Assembly (NCBI GenBank): GCA_016893485.2
Contig: JAFEKX020000001.1
Location: 124,001-188,000, forward strand
Length of the DNA stretch: 64,000 bases
Direction: 5' to 3'
Source: Streptomyces sp. P3
GTDB lineage: Bacteria; Actinomycetota; Actinomycetes; Streptomycetales; Streptomycetaceae
Shown piece after piece: positions 1-8,563 of this stretch. Under the pieces are notes generated by a model that made no database searches, had not been told where the DNA came from, and saw only the letters and a list, made by a program, of their open reading frames with translations. Positions within the stretch are counted from its first letter, which is position 1, and each line of letters begins with the position of its first letter. Position numbers and translations under genes: made by a program.

Positions 1-1
1 C

Positions 2-856
2 ATGGACAAGAAGGAACTGGCGGAATTCCTGCGCCGCCGGCGTGAGGCGCTGCGGCCCCGCGACGTCGGGCTGGTCGAGGGGCCGCGCAGGCGTACCCAA
101 GGACTGCGCCGCGAGGAGGTCGCGCAGCTTGCCGGCATGTCCACCGACTACTACGCGCGGCTGGAACAGCAGCGTGCTCCGCAGCCCTCCGTCCAGATCA
201 CCACGGCTCTCGCCCGGGCGCTGCGGCTGTCTCTGGACGAGCGCGACCATCTCTTCGTCCTCATCGGCCACAACGCCCCGGCCCGCTTCCAGCGCTCCGA
301 ACATGTCAGCCCGCCGCTGATGCGGGTCCTGGACCGTCTGGACGACTCCCCGGCCATGGTGCAGACCGATCTGTTCGACACTCTCGCGATCAACCCCTTG
401 GCCGTGGCGCTGCTTGGCGACCAGACCCGCCACACCGGTCTGGCCCGCAGCGGCTACTACCGCTGGTTCATGGACCCGGCCGAACGGCTGATGGTGCCCG
501 CGGAAACCCACGAACGCCACGGCCGCGCCCAGGCAGCGCGCTTGAGGGCCGCGCTGACAGCCGGCAGCGACACCCCTCGAGCCGCCCGGATCGTCGCCGA
601 ACTCCAGGAACACAGCCCCGAGTTCGTCCGCATGTGGGAACTTCAGGAGGTCGCCCAACGCTACGACGACTGCAAGACCATCGTTCATCCCGAACTCGGT
701 CGCATCGACGTCGACGCCCAGGTTCTGTTCACCGAGAACCGCGCCCAGACCCTGGTGGTGCTGACCACGCGCCCCGGCACGGAGAGCCACAGCAAGCTCG
801 AACTGCTCTCCGTCATAGGGCACCAGCAGCTCACCCCTGACGTCCTGGGCCGGTAG
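2..856 (+). CDS. XRE-family regulator with MmyB-like ligand-binding domain
   Basis: Intact 284-residue DNA-binding regulator of the cytoplasm. Residues about 8-70 form a Cro/C1 helix-turn-helix, with REEVAQLAGMSTDYYARLEQ as the recognition region. Residues about 105-270 match the MmyB-like ligand-binding domain common in Streptomyces, with the GYYRWFMDPAER stretch near residue 150 as a landmark. In characterised relatives this domain is thought to bind a small hydrophobic ligand and to control a neighbouring oxidoreductase; the target is not visible here because the upstream neighbour lies outside the window. The ATG is the first codon in the window, so an earlier start cannot be excluded, but the sequence begins like known family members. 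The downstream TetR gene runs the same way after a 260-base gap with its own promoter, so this gene is probably monocistronic. Confidence 0.9.
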   Translation: MDKKELAEFLRRRREALRPRDVGLVEGPRRRTQGLRREEVAQLAGMSTDYYARLEQQRAPQPSVQITTALARALRLSLDERDHLFVLIGHNAPARFQRSEHVSPPLMRVLDRLDDSPAMVQTDLFDTLAINPLAVALLGDQTRHTGLARSGYYRWFMDPAERLMVPAETHERHGRAQAARLRAALTAGSDTPRAARIVAELQEHSPEFVRMWELQEVAQRYDDCKTIVHPELGRIDVDAQVLFTENRAQTLVVLTTRPGTESHSKLELLSVIGHQQLTPDVLGR

Positions 857-1025
857 ATGGGTCATTGCTCGGCGCAGGAAGGGCCGAACAAGTTGGAGAC
901 CTGTGTCCCGAACCCGGTCAGGGGCGCCAACGGTACAACCCACTTCCGCACGGTTCTTACTCTGCGCGCTGCGGCCGGACAGGTCGGCCCCCTGTGTTGT
1001 ACGGGCGTTGTGGCGGGCCGCCGAT

Positions 1026-1080
1026 TTGACCGGATGCCGCCTCCGTTTTACTCTCGAACGCATACGGAGGCAGCATCCGT
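1026..1080 (+). promoter_or_regulatory. Promoter and inverted-repeat operator before tetR
   Basis: A TTGACC hexamer at 1026-1031 is followed about 16 bases later by a TTTACT box. An imperfect inverted repeat with 13-base arms, 12 of 13 matching (ATGCCGCCTCCGT at 1034-1046 and ACGGAGGCAGCAT at 1064-1076), overlaps this promoter. A smaller ACGGA/TCCGT repeat sits at 1064-1080. The position suggests autoregulation by the TetR protein encoded 40 bases downstream; this is inferred from layout. Confidence 0.5.
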
Positions 1081-1119
1081 TTTGATGCGGCCGCAAGATC
1101 AGGTCAGACAGGAGGGCGC

Positions 1120-1710
1120 ATGAGCGCCGGTGAACAGCGAGGACGCAAGCCCCGCGCGGACGTCCAGCGCAACCGCGCGGCCCTCCTGGAGACCGCGCAG
1201 CGTCACTTCCTGCAACACGGGGTCGGCACCTCCCTCGAGGCGGTGGCCAAGAAGGCGGGCGTCGGGCCCGCCACCCTGTACCGGCACTTCCCCACCCGGG
1301 AGGCACTGCTGGCGGCCGTGCTGCAGACGCGATCCGGAGCTGGTGGCCCGTCAGGCGGACATCGAGCAGCTCGACGACCCCGCCGAGGCGCTGGAGCAGT
1401 GGCTGCGGGCGATGGAGGACTACTTCAGCGCCTACAGCGGCCTTCCGGAACCACTCATGGCCGCGGCCAGGGCACAGGAGCCGGACAGCCCGCTGACGAT
1501 TCCCTGCGACATCCTCATCTCCGCCACCGACGAGTACGTGCGAGCCGCGCAGCTCGCGGGGCGCGTGCGCGCGTCGGTGCGCGGGCACGACCTTTTCCTC
1601 GCGGCCTGTTCCGTCGCCTGGATCAAGGGCACCGGCACCGAGGGGAGCCGCTCGACCGGCTGCGCACGCTCATCGCGAGCGGCTACCGCGAGCAGGGCAC
1701 CCAGGCGTAA
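1120..1710 (+). CDS. TetR-family transcriptional regulator (frame broken twice)
   Basis: Starts at ATG 1120 with GGAGG at 1111-1115. The first ~70 residues are a clear TetR N-terminal helix-turn-helix, including SLEAVAKKAGVGPATLYRHF. The reading frame then moves by one base near 1325, continues with the ligand-domain helices (DPELVARQADIEQLDDPAEA, then AMEDYFSAYSGL), and returns to the first frame near 1642-1645, a run of four G, to end in LRTLIASGYREQGTQA. The two shifts compensate each other, so the full ~195-residue protein, normal for the family, is recoverable with two single-base corrections. It lies 107 bases before a same-strand NAD(P)-binding oxidoreductase, which is its likely target together with its own promoter. 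Confidence 0.8.
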   Translation: MSAGEQRGRKPRADVQRNRAALLETAQRHFLQHGVGTSLEAVAKKAGVGPATLYRHFPTREALLAAVLQTRSGAGGPSGGHRAARRPRRGAGAVAAGDGGLLQRLQRPSGTTHGRGQGTGAGQPADDSLRHPHLRHRRVRASRAARGARARVGARARPFPRGLFRRLDQGHRHRGEPLDRLRTLIASGYREQGTQA

Positions 1711-1817
1711 ACGTCAGTCCCCCGCCCTGCCCTGACCCCCGCAACACCAGGTCGTTCCACCACCCAGCCTTCACATTGCGCTGCCCTCAGGAGCAGTACA
1801 CCCCCTAAGGACAAATC

Positions 1818-2549
1818 ATGAAAATTACTGTCATAGGCGCTGGCGCGATCGGCGGGAACCTCGCTGCCAAGCTCAGCACGGCCGGTCACGACGTCCAGGT
1901 GGCCGACGCCCGCGGCCCCGAGGCCATCCGGGCGGAGGTGCTGGAATCCGGGGCCCGCGCGACGGACCTCGCCCACGCCGTCCAGGGCCGGGACGTCATC
2001 GTCCTGGCCATCCCCTTCGGGGTGGCGGGGAGCTGGCCGGCCTGTTCGCCCCGGTCCCCGCCGAGACGGTCGTCATCGACACCTCGAACTACTATCCGTT
2101 CCTTAGTGGGCAGATCGATGCTGTGGACAACGGCGAGGTCGAGCGTGTGGAACGCCAAGCAGCTGGGGCGCCCCGTGGTCAAGGCGTGGAACGCCGCCCT
2201 GGCCGAAACTCAGCGGACCAAGGGTGTCCCGGCCGGAACGCCCGGTCGCCTCGCCATCCCTGTCGCCGGCGACTCCGAGGAGGCGCGGCGCGTGGCGATG
2301 CAGCTCGTGGAGGACACCGGCTTCGACCCCTACGACGCCGGCACCCTGGCCGACTCCTGGCGCCAGCAGCCGAACAGCCCCGCCTACTGCACCGAGCTGA
2401 CCCTCGACGAGCTGCCGGCGGCCCTGGCCGCGGCCGACCGCGCCAAGGACGCCGCCATCCGCGACAGCCTCCCGGAGCGCATCGCCGCCCTCGGTGCCAA
2501 CCCCACCGTCGACGACGTCGTCGAGATGAACCGCGCCGCCCACCGCTGA
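1818..2549 (+). CDS. NAD(P)-binding oxidoreductase, F420/NADPH-reductase-like (frame broken twice)
   Basis: The N-terminus MKITVIGAGAIGGNLAAKL is a Rossmann dinucleotide-binding motif (GxGxxG) of the NADPH-dependent F420 reductase / NADP-binding superfamily. Frame changes at the G run 2027-2030 and again near 2143 scramble about 38 residues; the other frame restores the expected segment (ELAGLFAPVPAETVVIDTSN). After the second change the protein continues with VWNAKQLGRPVVKAWN and a normal C-terminus with an SPAYCTEL motif. Length, ~243 residues, fits the family. Such proteins are cytosolic reductases often placed beside TetR regulators in Streptomyces; the substrate cannot be told from sequence. 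The tetR gene upstream is probably the controller. Confidence 0.75.
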   Translation: MKITVIGAGAIGGNLAAKLSTAGHDVQVADARGPEAIRAEVLESGARATDLAHAVQGRDVIVLAIPFGVAGSWPACSPRSPPRRSSSTPRTTIRSLVGRSMLWTTARSSVWNAKQLGRPVVKAWNAALAETQRTKGVPAGTPGRLAIPVAGDSEEARRVAMQLVEDTGFDPYDAGTLADSWRQQPNSPAYCTELTLDELPAALAAADRAKDAAIRDSLPERIAALGANPTVDDVVEMNRAAHR

Positions 2550-2825
2550 GTCACTCGACAGGCTCTCGTGCACGCAACGACGCGAGAGCGGCGGGGGCGT
2601 CAGTCCACCACAGCACAAGACGGAGACGAAGAGCGCACAGTCCCCCACCCTGCGACCCGCGGTCTCGGCATGGCGCTGCCTGCGCAGCATCCGCACGGCT
2701 GCCGGTACCCGCGAGGGGTGCGTCCCGCGCCCGGCCCTTATGTCAGCCGTCTCGTCACACAGCCTGCCGTACCGCGCTGTGCCGCGGTCTCCGTGGCGGT
2801 AACTACGCGCCACGGAGAGGACCGC

Positions 2826-3075
2826 TTGCCCGGCAACACATCAGCCTTCACCGACATCGCACGCTCCCGACGCTCCCCCAGGCGGTTCCTGCCCGCCACC
2901 CTGTCCCCTTCCGACATCCGCGGTGTGCTGGAAGACGCACAGACGGCCCCAGCGAACAGCAACACCCAGCCGTGGACCGTGCACGTCGTCTCGGCTCTGC
3001 GTTTATGCCGACACCCTCCGCGAGTTCCTAGGCGCCATACATCGCTCCGTGCCCACGACGTTGCTCGGGCAGCAC
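2826..3075 (+). pseudogene. Nitroreductase-family N-terminal remnant
   Basis: A possible TTG start at 2826 follows GGAGAGG. The translation contains FTDIARSRRSPRRFLPATLS and then SNTQPWTVHVVS, the FMN-binding N-terminal signature of the nitroreductase family (RRS-RF and the N-Q-P-W loop). After about 60 residues similarity continues briefly in another frame (VYADTLREFLGAIH) and then stops, so at least two thirds of a usual 200-residue nitroreductase is missing. This is a decayed fragment and not only an indel artefact. Confidence 0.6.
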
Positions 3076-3258
3076 CGTCAGGTCCACCGGGGAGACTCAC
3101 CCTCACGGCCTTCGTCATGGTCACGTGCACCTTGGTCGGAGCACATGATCAGACGAAGGCCGCCCCACCTCCGGCGGATCCCCACGCGAGCGAATCCGTC
3201 CGAGACGCCATTCGAGACCGTGGCACCATGTACCACATGACGACGAACCGAAAGGTCC

Positions 3259-3600
3259 ATGCCGCGTAAACGGCCAGGACACATCCGTGCTGGCGTCCCC
3301 GGAAGCCACCTGACAACGGGTGCAAGGCCGGTCATCGACGGCCTGTCTTCGCGTGCACTGTCCGAGATCAGCCGCCTCGAGCACACCCGCAACTATCTGC
3401 AGCCAGGCGATGTCACCACAGCTGTGGGCCTGTGGAAGAACTGGTACTGCTGCGGCAACGCCCTCGAATCCCGAACCCTCCTCGACACCGTGATGCAGGC
3501 CATATCACCCCGAAGTGCCCGCGAACTTCGGAAAGTTGTCAGCAGGTCAGACGCCGTCTGGAACCGTCCATCCCCGCCCTATGACGCGGACGGTAGATAA
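3259..3600 (+). CDS. Hypothetical protein
   Basis: A 113-residue open frame from ATG 3259. The second half reads like real protein: helical with mixed residues (RALSEISRLEHTRNYL, GLWKNWYCCGNALESRTL, SPRSARELRKVVSRSDAVW), ending in an acidic and proline-rich tail. I do not recognise the family. No convincing Shine-Dalgarno is seen at this ATG, so the true start may be internal or the gene may be a 3' remnant of a longer one. It points toward the reverse-strand DUF6461 gene, and the two ends are only 20 bases apart. Confidence 0.4.
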   Translation: MPRKRPGHIRAGVPGSHLTTGARPVIDGLSSRALSEISRLEHTRNYLQPGDVTTAVGLWKNWYCCGNALESRTLLDTVMQAISPRSARELRKVVSRSDAVWNRPSPPYDADGR

Positions 3601-3619
3601 AGACCAAACTAATTGCGGG

Positions 3620-4251
3620 TCACGCCGGTTCCAGCAAAACGGCCGGCAGCGTCCCGCTCACGATCGAATCCCTCGGGAGCGTGAGCCCGAAAAACTCGTC
3701 GACAACACTCAGCGCCGCGCGGTGAACCTCCCGTCGGTTCCGCTCCGGGTCCGGGAGGCCAGCGACCGTGAGCCGCTCCTGCAGTCCTGCGGCTGTAGCG
3801 GGGTCGCCTTCGACCTTTCGTAGCCCCATGACCCGTCCAAGTGCAGGTTGAAGGCAGCCAGCAGCCGACCATCGTGGAAGTAGGCGAACTGGGGCGGCAC
3901 CGGCTTGCCGTTCTCCTCCTCGTACTCCAGGAGGCACACATGCGCGCCGTCGCGTGAGACCGGTGTCAAGGGTCCGAACTCGGCCTGCCAACCGCCGTAC
4001 GCAACCGCGTATGTCCAGTCCCCACAGAGCCAAGGCGCAACCCGACGTCGTCGTAGTCGTCCATGAGGCTCCAGGAGCGAAGCTCCCGTGTGGTCCCCCG
4101 ACCGGCACAACGATGTGCTCCGTGTCGTACCGCAGTGCCGCGGCAAGACGCTTGGCGAGTTCCTGCGGGGAGAGCCCGCGGGCAAGTACCACGTGATAGC
4201 CCCGAAAGCGATGGATTGTCGATCAGCGAGCCAGGTCGTTCCGTCTGTCAT
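3620..4251 (-). CDS. DUF6461-family protein (frame broken twice)
   Basis: Starts MTDGTTWLADR at 4251 and ends near 3620 in EFFGLTLPRDSIVSGTLPAV. The order of segments across frames is: N-terminal W-L motif, RGLSPQELAKRLAAALRYD, a short scrambled region near 4030-4090, the core CGDWTYAVAYGGWQAEFG, and the C-terminal half with HDGRLLAAFNLHLDGSWGY. This pattern is that of the actinobacterial DUF6461 family (about 200 residues, no known function). The ATG overlaps the stop of the HEAT-repeat gene upstream (ATGA), so the two are translationally coupled. No signal peptide or membrane segment is seen. Confidence 0.65.
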
Positions 4252-4877
4252 GACCGCCATCCTGCCCGGCGCCTCTGACAACGCATGCCGCGAGCCCCAA
4301 GCTCGGCGCAACGGCGCGGGCGTGTCCGGGCCGAGCAAGGCGCGGGCCTCGGCGACGGCGCCCGCACGGTCCAACCGCCCGTACGGAGTGAGGAGTTCGG
4401 CCCGGACGGCGGGCTCGGTCTCGGCGGCCAGGCGGGCCCGGACGACGGGCAGGGCCGTGCAGGTGTCCCGGGTGTGGCCGACCATCCAGCTGACCGCCTG
4501 CCGGACGGCAGCGTCCTCATCGGCCAGCAGCATTATGCGCAGCGGCTGTTGGGCGGTTACGGCGGCCCGGACGGCGCCCGGCTCGACGTCGTACTCGTCC
4601 TCGCTCTCGGCGAGGCAGCCCAGCAGCCGGACCGCGTCGACGGTCTGCCGGCCGGAGGCGGCGATTCGGGCGAGGTACGGGGCGGCATCGACGCCGGCCG
4701 CGTACACGACGCCCTGGTCCACGATCGATCCGCACAGCTCGCCCAGTTCCTTCTTGGCGTCCTCACCGCCCTCGGCGAAGATACTTCCGGCCGGCAACGA
4801 CCGAAGTGCCGCCGCCGTAGGACCGCCTGGCCTGCGCTCTGCTGCGCCGCCGCGATCGTGTCAGCGACCGGGCTCAC
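4248..4877 (-). CDS. HEAT-repeat protein (frame broken)
   Basis: Probable GTG start at 4877 (VSPVADTIAAAQQSAGQAVL), eight bases after the stop of the XRE gene. The frame changes near 4810 into ALRSLPAGSIFAEGGEDAKK, followed by repeated amphipathic helices: DAAPYLARIAASGRQTVDAV, PLRIMLLADEDAAVRQAVSW, and AETEPAVRAELLTPYGRL. The spacing and the conserved A-V-R turns are those of HEAT repeats, which bind proteins. If the last frame change is accepted, the stop (TGA 4250-4248) overlaps the ATG of the DUF6461 gene. Likely cytosolic; partner unknown. It is co-directional and tightly packed with the XRE/HEAT gene and DUF6461. Confidence 0.55.
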
Positions 4878-4885
4878 GCCTTGGT

Positions 4886-6505
4886 TCAGCGCTGGGCGCT
4901 GTCGCGGACGTGATGTTCCAGATTGGTCCACCAACCCGAAAGGTCCCGGGCCGGCATGCCCCGAGTCTCGAGCTCGGCCACCAGGCGGGTGAGGAGCTCA
5001 AGTTCGTCTCCCATGGCGAAGGCGTACACGAGGCGCTTGAGCGCCTCGCGCTGGTCGACTGTGCCGTGCGCGGCGTGGACGTGCTGGTGGAACACGGCAC
5101 GCCAGTAGGTTTCCGGGCTGCGGCCCCGATGTGTCCAAGTGCGTGGACGGCCGCGAGCGCCACCGCCCGGGAACGCCCCGTGCAAGAGTGAGGCCCGCGA
5201 CGACGACGCGCTGGTCGGGTCCCCGAGAACGCGCAGGGCGTGCAGTATCGGGATGGCGCGGTCCCCGGTACGCAGGTCACCGACTCGGCGCAGGTCGGCG
5301 GCCAGCGCGGAGGCGACCTGGCGTCCGTAAGGGCTGGCGCGCAGCATCATCGCCGTGTAGAGCCGGACATCGGCCACCGGGTGGTGGAGGAGATCGTCGA
5401 TCAGAGTACCCAGGAGGGTTGCCGCCGGTCCATGGCCTGGGTCGTCGAGGCGACCCAGGACGCGGGAGACGGTGATCACGGCCGTGGCCGGGTCGGTCCG
5501 CGAACCGTGCCTCACGATGGCGTTGAGGACGAACCCGCGCTCGGCCGCCGAGGTAGTGAGGCGGGCACGATGAGCTGCGGACAGTGGTAGTCGGTGCAGT
5601 AATACCGCTGCGGCTTCCATTGCGGAAGGCGGCTGGGAGAGGTGCGGGCCGGTCAGGACACCGTCCACCACGTCCACCAGCGTCTGGGTCTGCTCGGCGG
5701 TGAAGTGTCGCTTGCGGGTCTTTCGTGCAGCAGCGAGCAGGGCTCCGTAGTTGGTGTCGGCGGTCGTAGGGTCTGTGAGCTGGCGCAGTACGGCCCGGCC
5801 GGCGTCAGGATGCGGGCTGCCGTCCAGCGCGCACACCGTCTCGATCAGGCCGACGTGTTCAGGTTGCTGCGCGACGTCAGCGCACACGGCGACCGCCTCG
5901 GGTCCCCACAGCGGGTCGGCCATCAGCCTGCTGAGGGCTTCGAAGCGGCGCATCCAGGCCGTGCCGCCCGCTACCACGGTCTCCTCCAGCAGCCGCTGCA
6001 CAACCGCACGACGGACCCGGCCCGGAAAGATCTGTCCGCCTTCGTAGGCAGCCCATCGCGTGAGGTCGTCCCAGTCGGTGCCGGTGAGGACTCCTCCGTC
6101 CAGGATCCGGGCGAGCAAGTGCTCCACGCGAGGCCCGGGGCTTGTCGAGGAGGTGTTGCCGCGGTCCGCGCGCAGGAACGCCGCCGCCGTCATGCCTCCC
6201 TCGTGGCGGGCTATGGTCTGGATCGGCGCCAGCAGGTGGCAGGCGCTCAGACCGAGTACGTCCTCGTAGCGGCGGACGGCTGAGGCCGGCACCGGGACCA
6301 GGCCGTTCTCCCAGCGCGACAGGGAACTGGGAGAGATTCCGGTGCCGTGGCGGCGGTCTTCGCGATAGGCGCGGGCGAAGCCCGCCAGCTGCCGCAGCGC
6401 CGGATCGGCATGACACAGCCGGTGGGACCGCAGCAGCCAGCCGGCCCGCACTTGCCATGGTGTCCAGCCGATGACCGCAGGCACGGCCGGAACCCCATGC
6501 GCCAT
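4886..6505 (-). CDS. Large helix-turn-helix protein with helical-repeat C-terminus
   Basis: 539 residues from ATG 6505. Residues about 15-90 resemble an XRE-type helix-turn-helix (GISPSSLSRWENGLVPVPAS, then AVRRYEDVLGLS). Residues 110-500 are alpha-helical repeats (for example PDAGRAVLRQLTDPTTADTN, VLGRLDDPGHGPAATLLGTL) with no membrane segment, like a family of large XRE proteins found in many Streptomyces. A stretch around residues 425-460 (near 5130-5230) is R/G/S-rich and may be a short mis-framed piece. Role: probably a DNA-binding scaffold controlling the downstream HEAT-repeat and DUF6461 genes, eight bases away; this is inference from the layout. Confidence 0.7.
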   Translation of the reverse strand: MAHGVPAVPAVIGWTPWQVRAGWLLRSHRLCHADPALRQLAGFARAYREDRRHGTGISPSSLSRWENGLVPVPASAVRRYEDVLGLSACHLLAPIQTIARHEGGMTAAAFLRADRGNTSSTSPGPRVEHLLARILDGGVLTGTDWDDLTRWAAYEGGQIFPGRVRRAVVQRLLEETVVAGGTAWMRRFEALSRLMADPLWGPEAVAVCADVAQQPEHVGLIETVCALDGSPHPDAGRAVLRQLTDPTTADTNYGALLAAARKTRKRHFTAEQTQTLVDVVDGVLTGPHLSQPPSAMEAAAVLLHRLPLSAAHRARLTTSAAERGFVLNAIVRHGSRTDPATAVITVSRVLGRLDDPGHGPAATLLGTLIDDLLHHPVADVRLYTAMMLRASPYGRQVASALAADLRRVGDLRTGDRAIPILHALRVLGDPTSASSSRASLLHGAFPGGGARGRPRTWTHRGRSPETYWRAVFHQHVHAAHGTVDQREALKRLVYAFAMGDELELLTRLVAELETRGMPARDLSGWWTNLEHHVRDSAQR

Positions 6506-6529
6506 GTTCGCCCCACCTGTGCCTGACTA

Positions 6530-6545
6530 AAAGTCACTCCACTTT
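6530..6545. promoter_or_regulatory. Short inverted repeat upstream of the XRE/HEAT gene
   Basis: AAAGTCACTCCACTTT has 5-base arms (AAAGT/ACTTT) around six bases, 25 bases before the start codon of the reverse-strand XRE gene. It is relatively AT-rich for this sequence and could be an autoregulatory operator or part of the promoter. Weak evidence. Confidence 0.25.
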
Positions 6546-6763
6546 GGACCTGCTATCCCCGCGGGGGCGAGACCGATTCCGGACACGGCGGACCCGCTGG
6601 GCATCCCGAAGAGACCCGAAGAACGGCGCCTAGCAGACGGAAGGAGTGGCCGCAACTGCTCTTGCACGGGCGTCGGCGGCCTGGAACACGGCGGCCAGAG
6701 GGCGGGCGGTCAGCCTACAAAGGGGACTACACAACGAACCCGCCCACGGGGACAGAGGTCAAC

Positions 6764-7075
6764 ATGCTGAAGCTCGCCCGCATCCGTCGATCTGTGGCGG
6801 CTGCCGCAGCCATCGCCGCTTTGAGCAGTACAGGGATGGCCCTCGCCACTCCCGCTCAGGCCAGCGGCGCCTCTACCAGCGGTGCGTCCGTGTACTCGGA
6901 CCAGTGGAAGAACGGCTACCGCGGATATGTATCCGGGGGCGTGGTCCTGATCTGCTGGGCCGATGGCGCGTGGTCCAACGGGACCAACCGCTGGTTCGCC
7001 GTCTACTACGGCTCCGGCTCGGGATTCATCAACGCCAACCTCGTGAGCGGTCAGTACACCGTCAAGGCGTGCTGA
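6764..7075 (+). CDS. Small secreted protein, SH3-like
   Basis: 103 residues from ATG 6764. The first 34 residues are a classic Sec signal peptide (MLKLARIRRS, then an Ala-rich hydrophobic core, ending ATPAQASG). I chose this ATG over an in-frame codon 100 bases upstream because the signal peptide begins here and GACAGAGG precedes it. The mature ~70 residues are rich in aromatic and glycine residues (VYSDQWKNGYRGYVSGG, WSNGTNRWFAVYYGSGSG) with two cysteines that could form one disulphide. This resembles the short SH3-like secreted proteins common in Streptomyces; the function is unknown. A strong terminator follows directly, so it is a single-gene unit. Confidence 0.7.
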   Translation: MLKLARIRRSVAAAAAIAALSSTGMALATPAQASGASTSGASVYSDQWKNGYRGYVSGGVVLICWADGAWSNGTNRWFAVYYGSGSGFINANLVSGQYTVKAC

Positions 7076-7102
7076 AGCAACGCGTATGACGGTCCATTAG
7101 CA

Positions 7103-7139
7103 GGCGGCAGCACGCGTCGGGGGTAGGCGTGCTGCCGCC
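7103..7139 (+). terminator. Strong hairpin terminator
   Basis: Perfect 13-base inverted repeat (GGCGGCAGCACGC at 7103-7115 and its complement at 7127-7139) with an 11-base loop, 28 bases after the stop of the small secreted protein gene. There is no U-tract, as is usual in Streptomyces. Confidence 0.85.
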
Positions 7140-7140
7140 G

Positions 7141-7679
7141 TCACCCTAGAGCCCGCAGGGGAACTGCGCGCTCCCTCGACAGCTGAGTGCCTGATCCTGA
7201 TGCCTTCACGGCAACGAGAGGTGTCAGCCTCTCGATCTCACGAGAGTCGGGATTTGCCTGGTCTCTCCCAGGTGCGTCACAGGCGGACCTTGAGAGCGCA
7301 GCCGGCGCGCCACTGCGAGAAGCAGGGCGGAGGCGCAGGCGTCGTAGAGCACATCTCATCTGCTTCAAGTTTCGTGGAGAGGCCGGATGTCGCAACAGCC
7401 GCCTGCCCACACTGAGCGAAATCTGAGCATGGCCGACAACATGCTGGGCCAGGAACTCGTGCGGCATGACACGAAAGCCGGTCTGCTCATCGCAGTCGAC
7501 GGGGAATCTTGGCACTGGTCGCGGCCATCGCTCAGAACGAAGACCTGGGTTGAGACGTATGCCTGCCGGGGACATTCGGGATCACTGTTTTGGCCGCATC
7601 TACACTGATCTTGCTTCTCTCGATCAGGCCTGGCCTAGACGGCGGTGCCGCAGCCACCTGGACACAGGCTCGCCGGGGC
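7141..7679. other. Stretch without a recognisable gene
   Basis: Open frames on both strands here are short or have unnatural composition, and I recognise no family. The base composition is somewhat lower in GC than the flanks around 7240-7560. It may hold a decayed gene, but nothing can be supported. Confidence 0.3.
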
Positions 7680-8051
7680 TCAGCCTGTGGACCAGGCGCG
7701 CAACTGCGCGGCGACTTCCTGGACGCGGGCACCCTTGTGCTTGGTGCGCATTACGAGTGTGAGGGCTTCCTCCGGCTCGTAATGAAGGTACTGGCCGTTG
7801 GTGTTGAGGAACGTCTCGGCCGACAGCCACGCGAAGAACTCGTTCTTCGCCTCCAGCGGTTCGTGCAGTGCGACGGTCTCGAGCATGGCCGCGGCCTTGA
7901 GCCAGTCGCTCGCGTACACGTCGCGGCCCATGTAGTGGGCGCGGACCCGCGCGCAGACGGCGTCCAGGACGCCCAGGTCGAGGCAGTCCGGGTCCCCTGG
8001 GAGACTCTGCGCGATCTGCAAAAGTTCCTGCGGAGTGAGAAACCGGGTCAC
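7680..8051 (-). CDS. Fic/Doc-family toxin component with degenerate Fic motif
   Basis: 123 residues from GTG 8051. Start (LTPQELLQIAQSL), length and helix pattern match Doc-type Fic proteins, the toxin half of a toxin-antitoxin pair; actinobacterial homologues are usually called the fic family toxin component. In Doc the catalytic motif H-x-F-x-D-A-N-K-R transfers phosphate or AMP. At the matching place this protein has HEPLEAKNEFFAW: the histidine is kept, but Asn and Lys are swapped and the Arg is Glu. Activity is therefore doubtful or altered. The GTG overlaps the antitoxin stop (GTGA), so the pair is coupled. Downstream, 7141-7679 has no gene. Confidence 0.7.
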   Translation of the reverse strand: MTRFLTPQELLQIAQSLPGDPDCLDLGVLDAVCARVRAHYMGRDVYASDWLKAAAMLETVALHEPLEAKNEFFAWLSAETFLNTNGQYLHYEPEEALTLVMRTKHKGARVQEVAAQLRAWSTG

Positions 8052-8349
8052 GCGGCGTGGCCGTGAAGCTGGCCCTCGTGCAGGTCACGGCTGCCCAAGG
8101 GCGCGGGGTCGGGCCAGACGTCCGTGCCGCCGTCGGCGGTGCGGGTGTCCTGGGTGGCGAAGACCTCAGCGAGCAGCGGAACGCGGTCGCGGGTCTCCCG
8201 CAGGGCCCGCAGGAACGGGTCGTCGGCGGCCGCAAGCGCCGCGTCGCGGACGAAGTCCTCGGGGACTTGCCCACGAGACGGGCAGCCGCCTCGACCCGCG
8301 CGTACTCCTCCGGCCCGAAGGACGGCACCTGGGATCCGTTGTGGTCCAT
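8048..8349 (-). CDS. Antitoxin of the Fic/Doc-like pair (frame broken once)
   Basis: ATG 8349 opens MDHNGSQVPSFGPEEYARVE, which runs to LVGKS and then changes frame near 8270 into PEDFVRDAALAAADDPFLRA, ending DLHEGQLHGHAA at 8048. Together they give ~100 residues with a ribbon-helix-helix-like N-terminus (E-x-x-R-V-x-x-A-A-R, S-x-x-x-F-V-R-D-A-A), which is the DUF1778-like layout of DNA-binding antitoxins. The C-terminal tail would wrap the toxin. Its stop overlaps the toxin GTG. Antitoxin-first order and coupling are typical of such modules and imply autorepression. Confidence 0.65.
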
Positions 8350-8563
8350 ACGGGCGACGGTACCAGCGCAGCCCCGCCTTCAGGAGTGCCGCCATAACCC
8401 TCAGGACCCAAATCGCCCCTGGGGCCAGCAGACGTGTCTCAAGCCAACCGGAGTTCGGTCAGGGCCTCGCCCACGTCGGTACGCGCCTCCAGCGCCGACC
8501 GTCCGTTTCTCGCAGCACAACAACCTTTGACGTGCGGCGCCCGCGGTCACAAGGGTGAACACG

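Noticed and set aside
857-1123. 88-residue frame after the XRE gene
   Set aside because: No family, odd composition, and it covers the tetR promoter and operator.
6505-6760. Riboswitch in the leader of the small secreted protein
   Set aside because: No known riboswitch pattern was found by eye; only a weak inverted repeat at 6530-6545.
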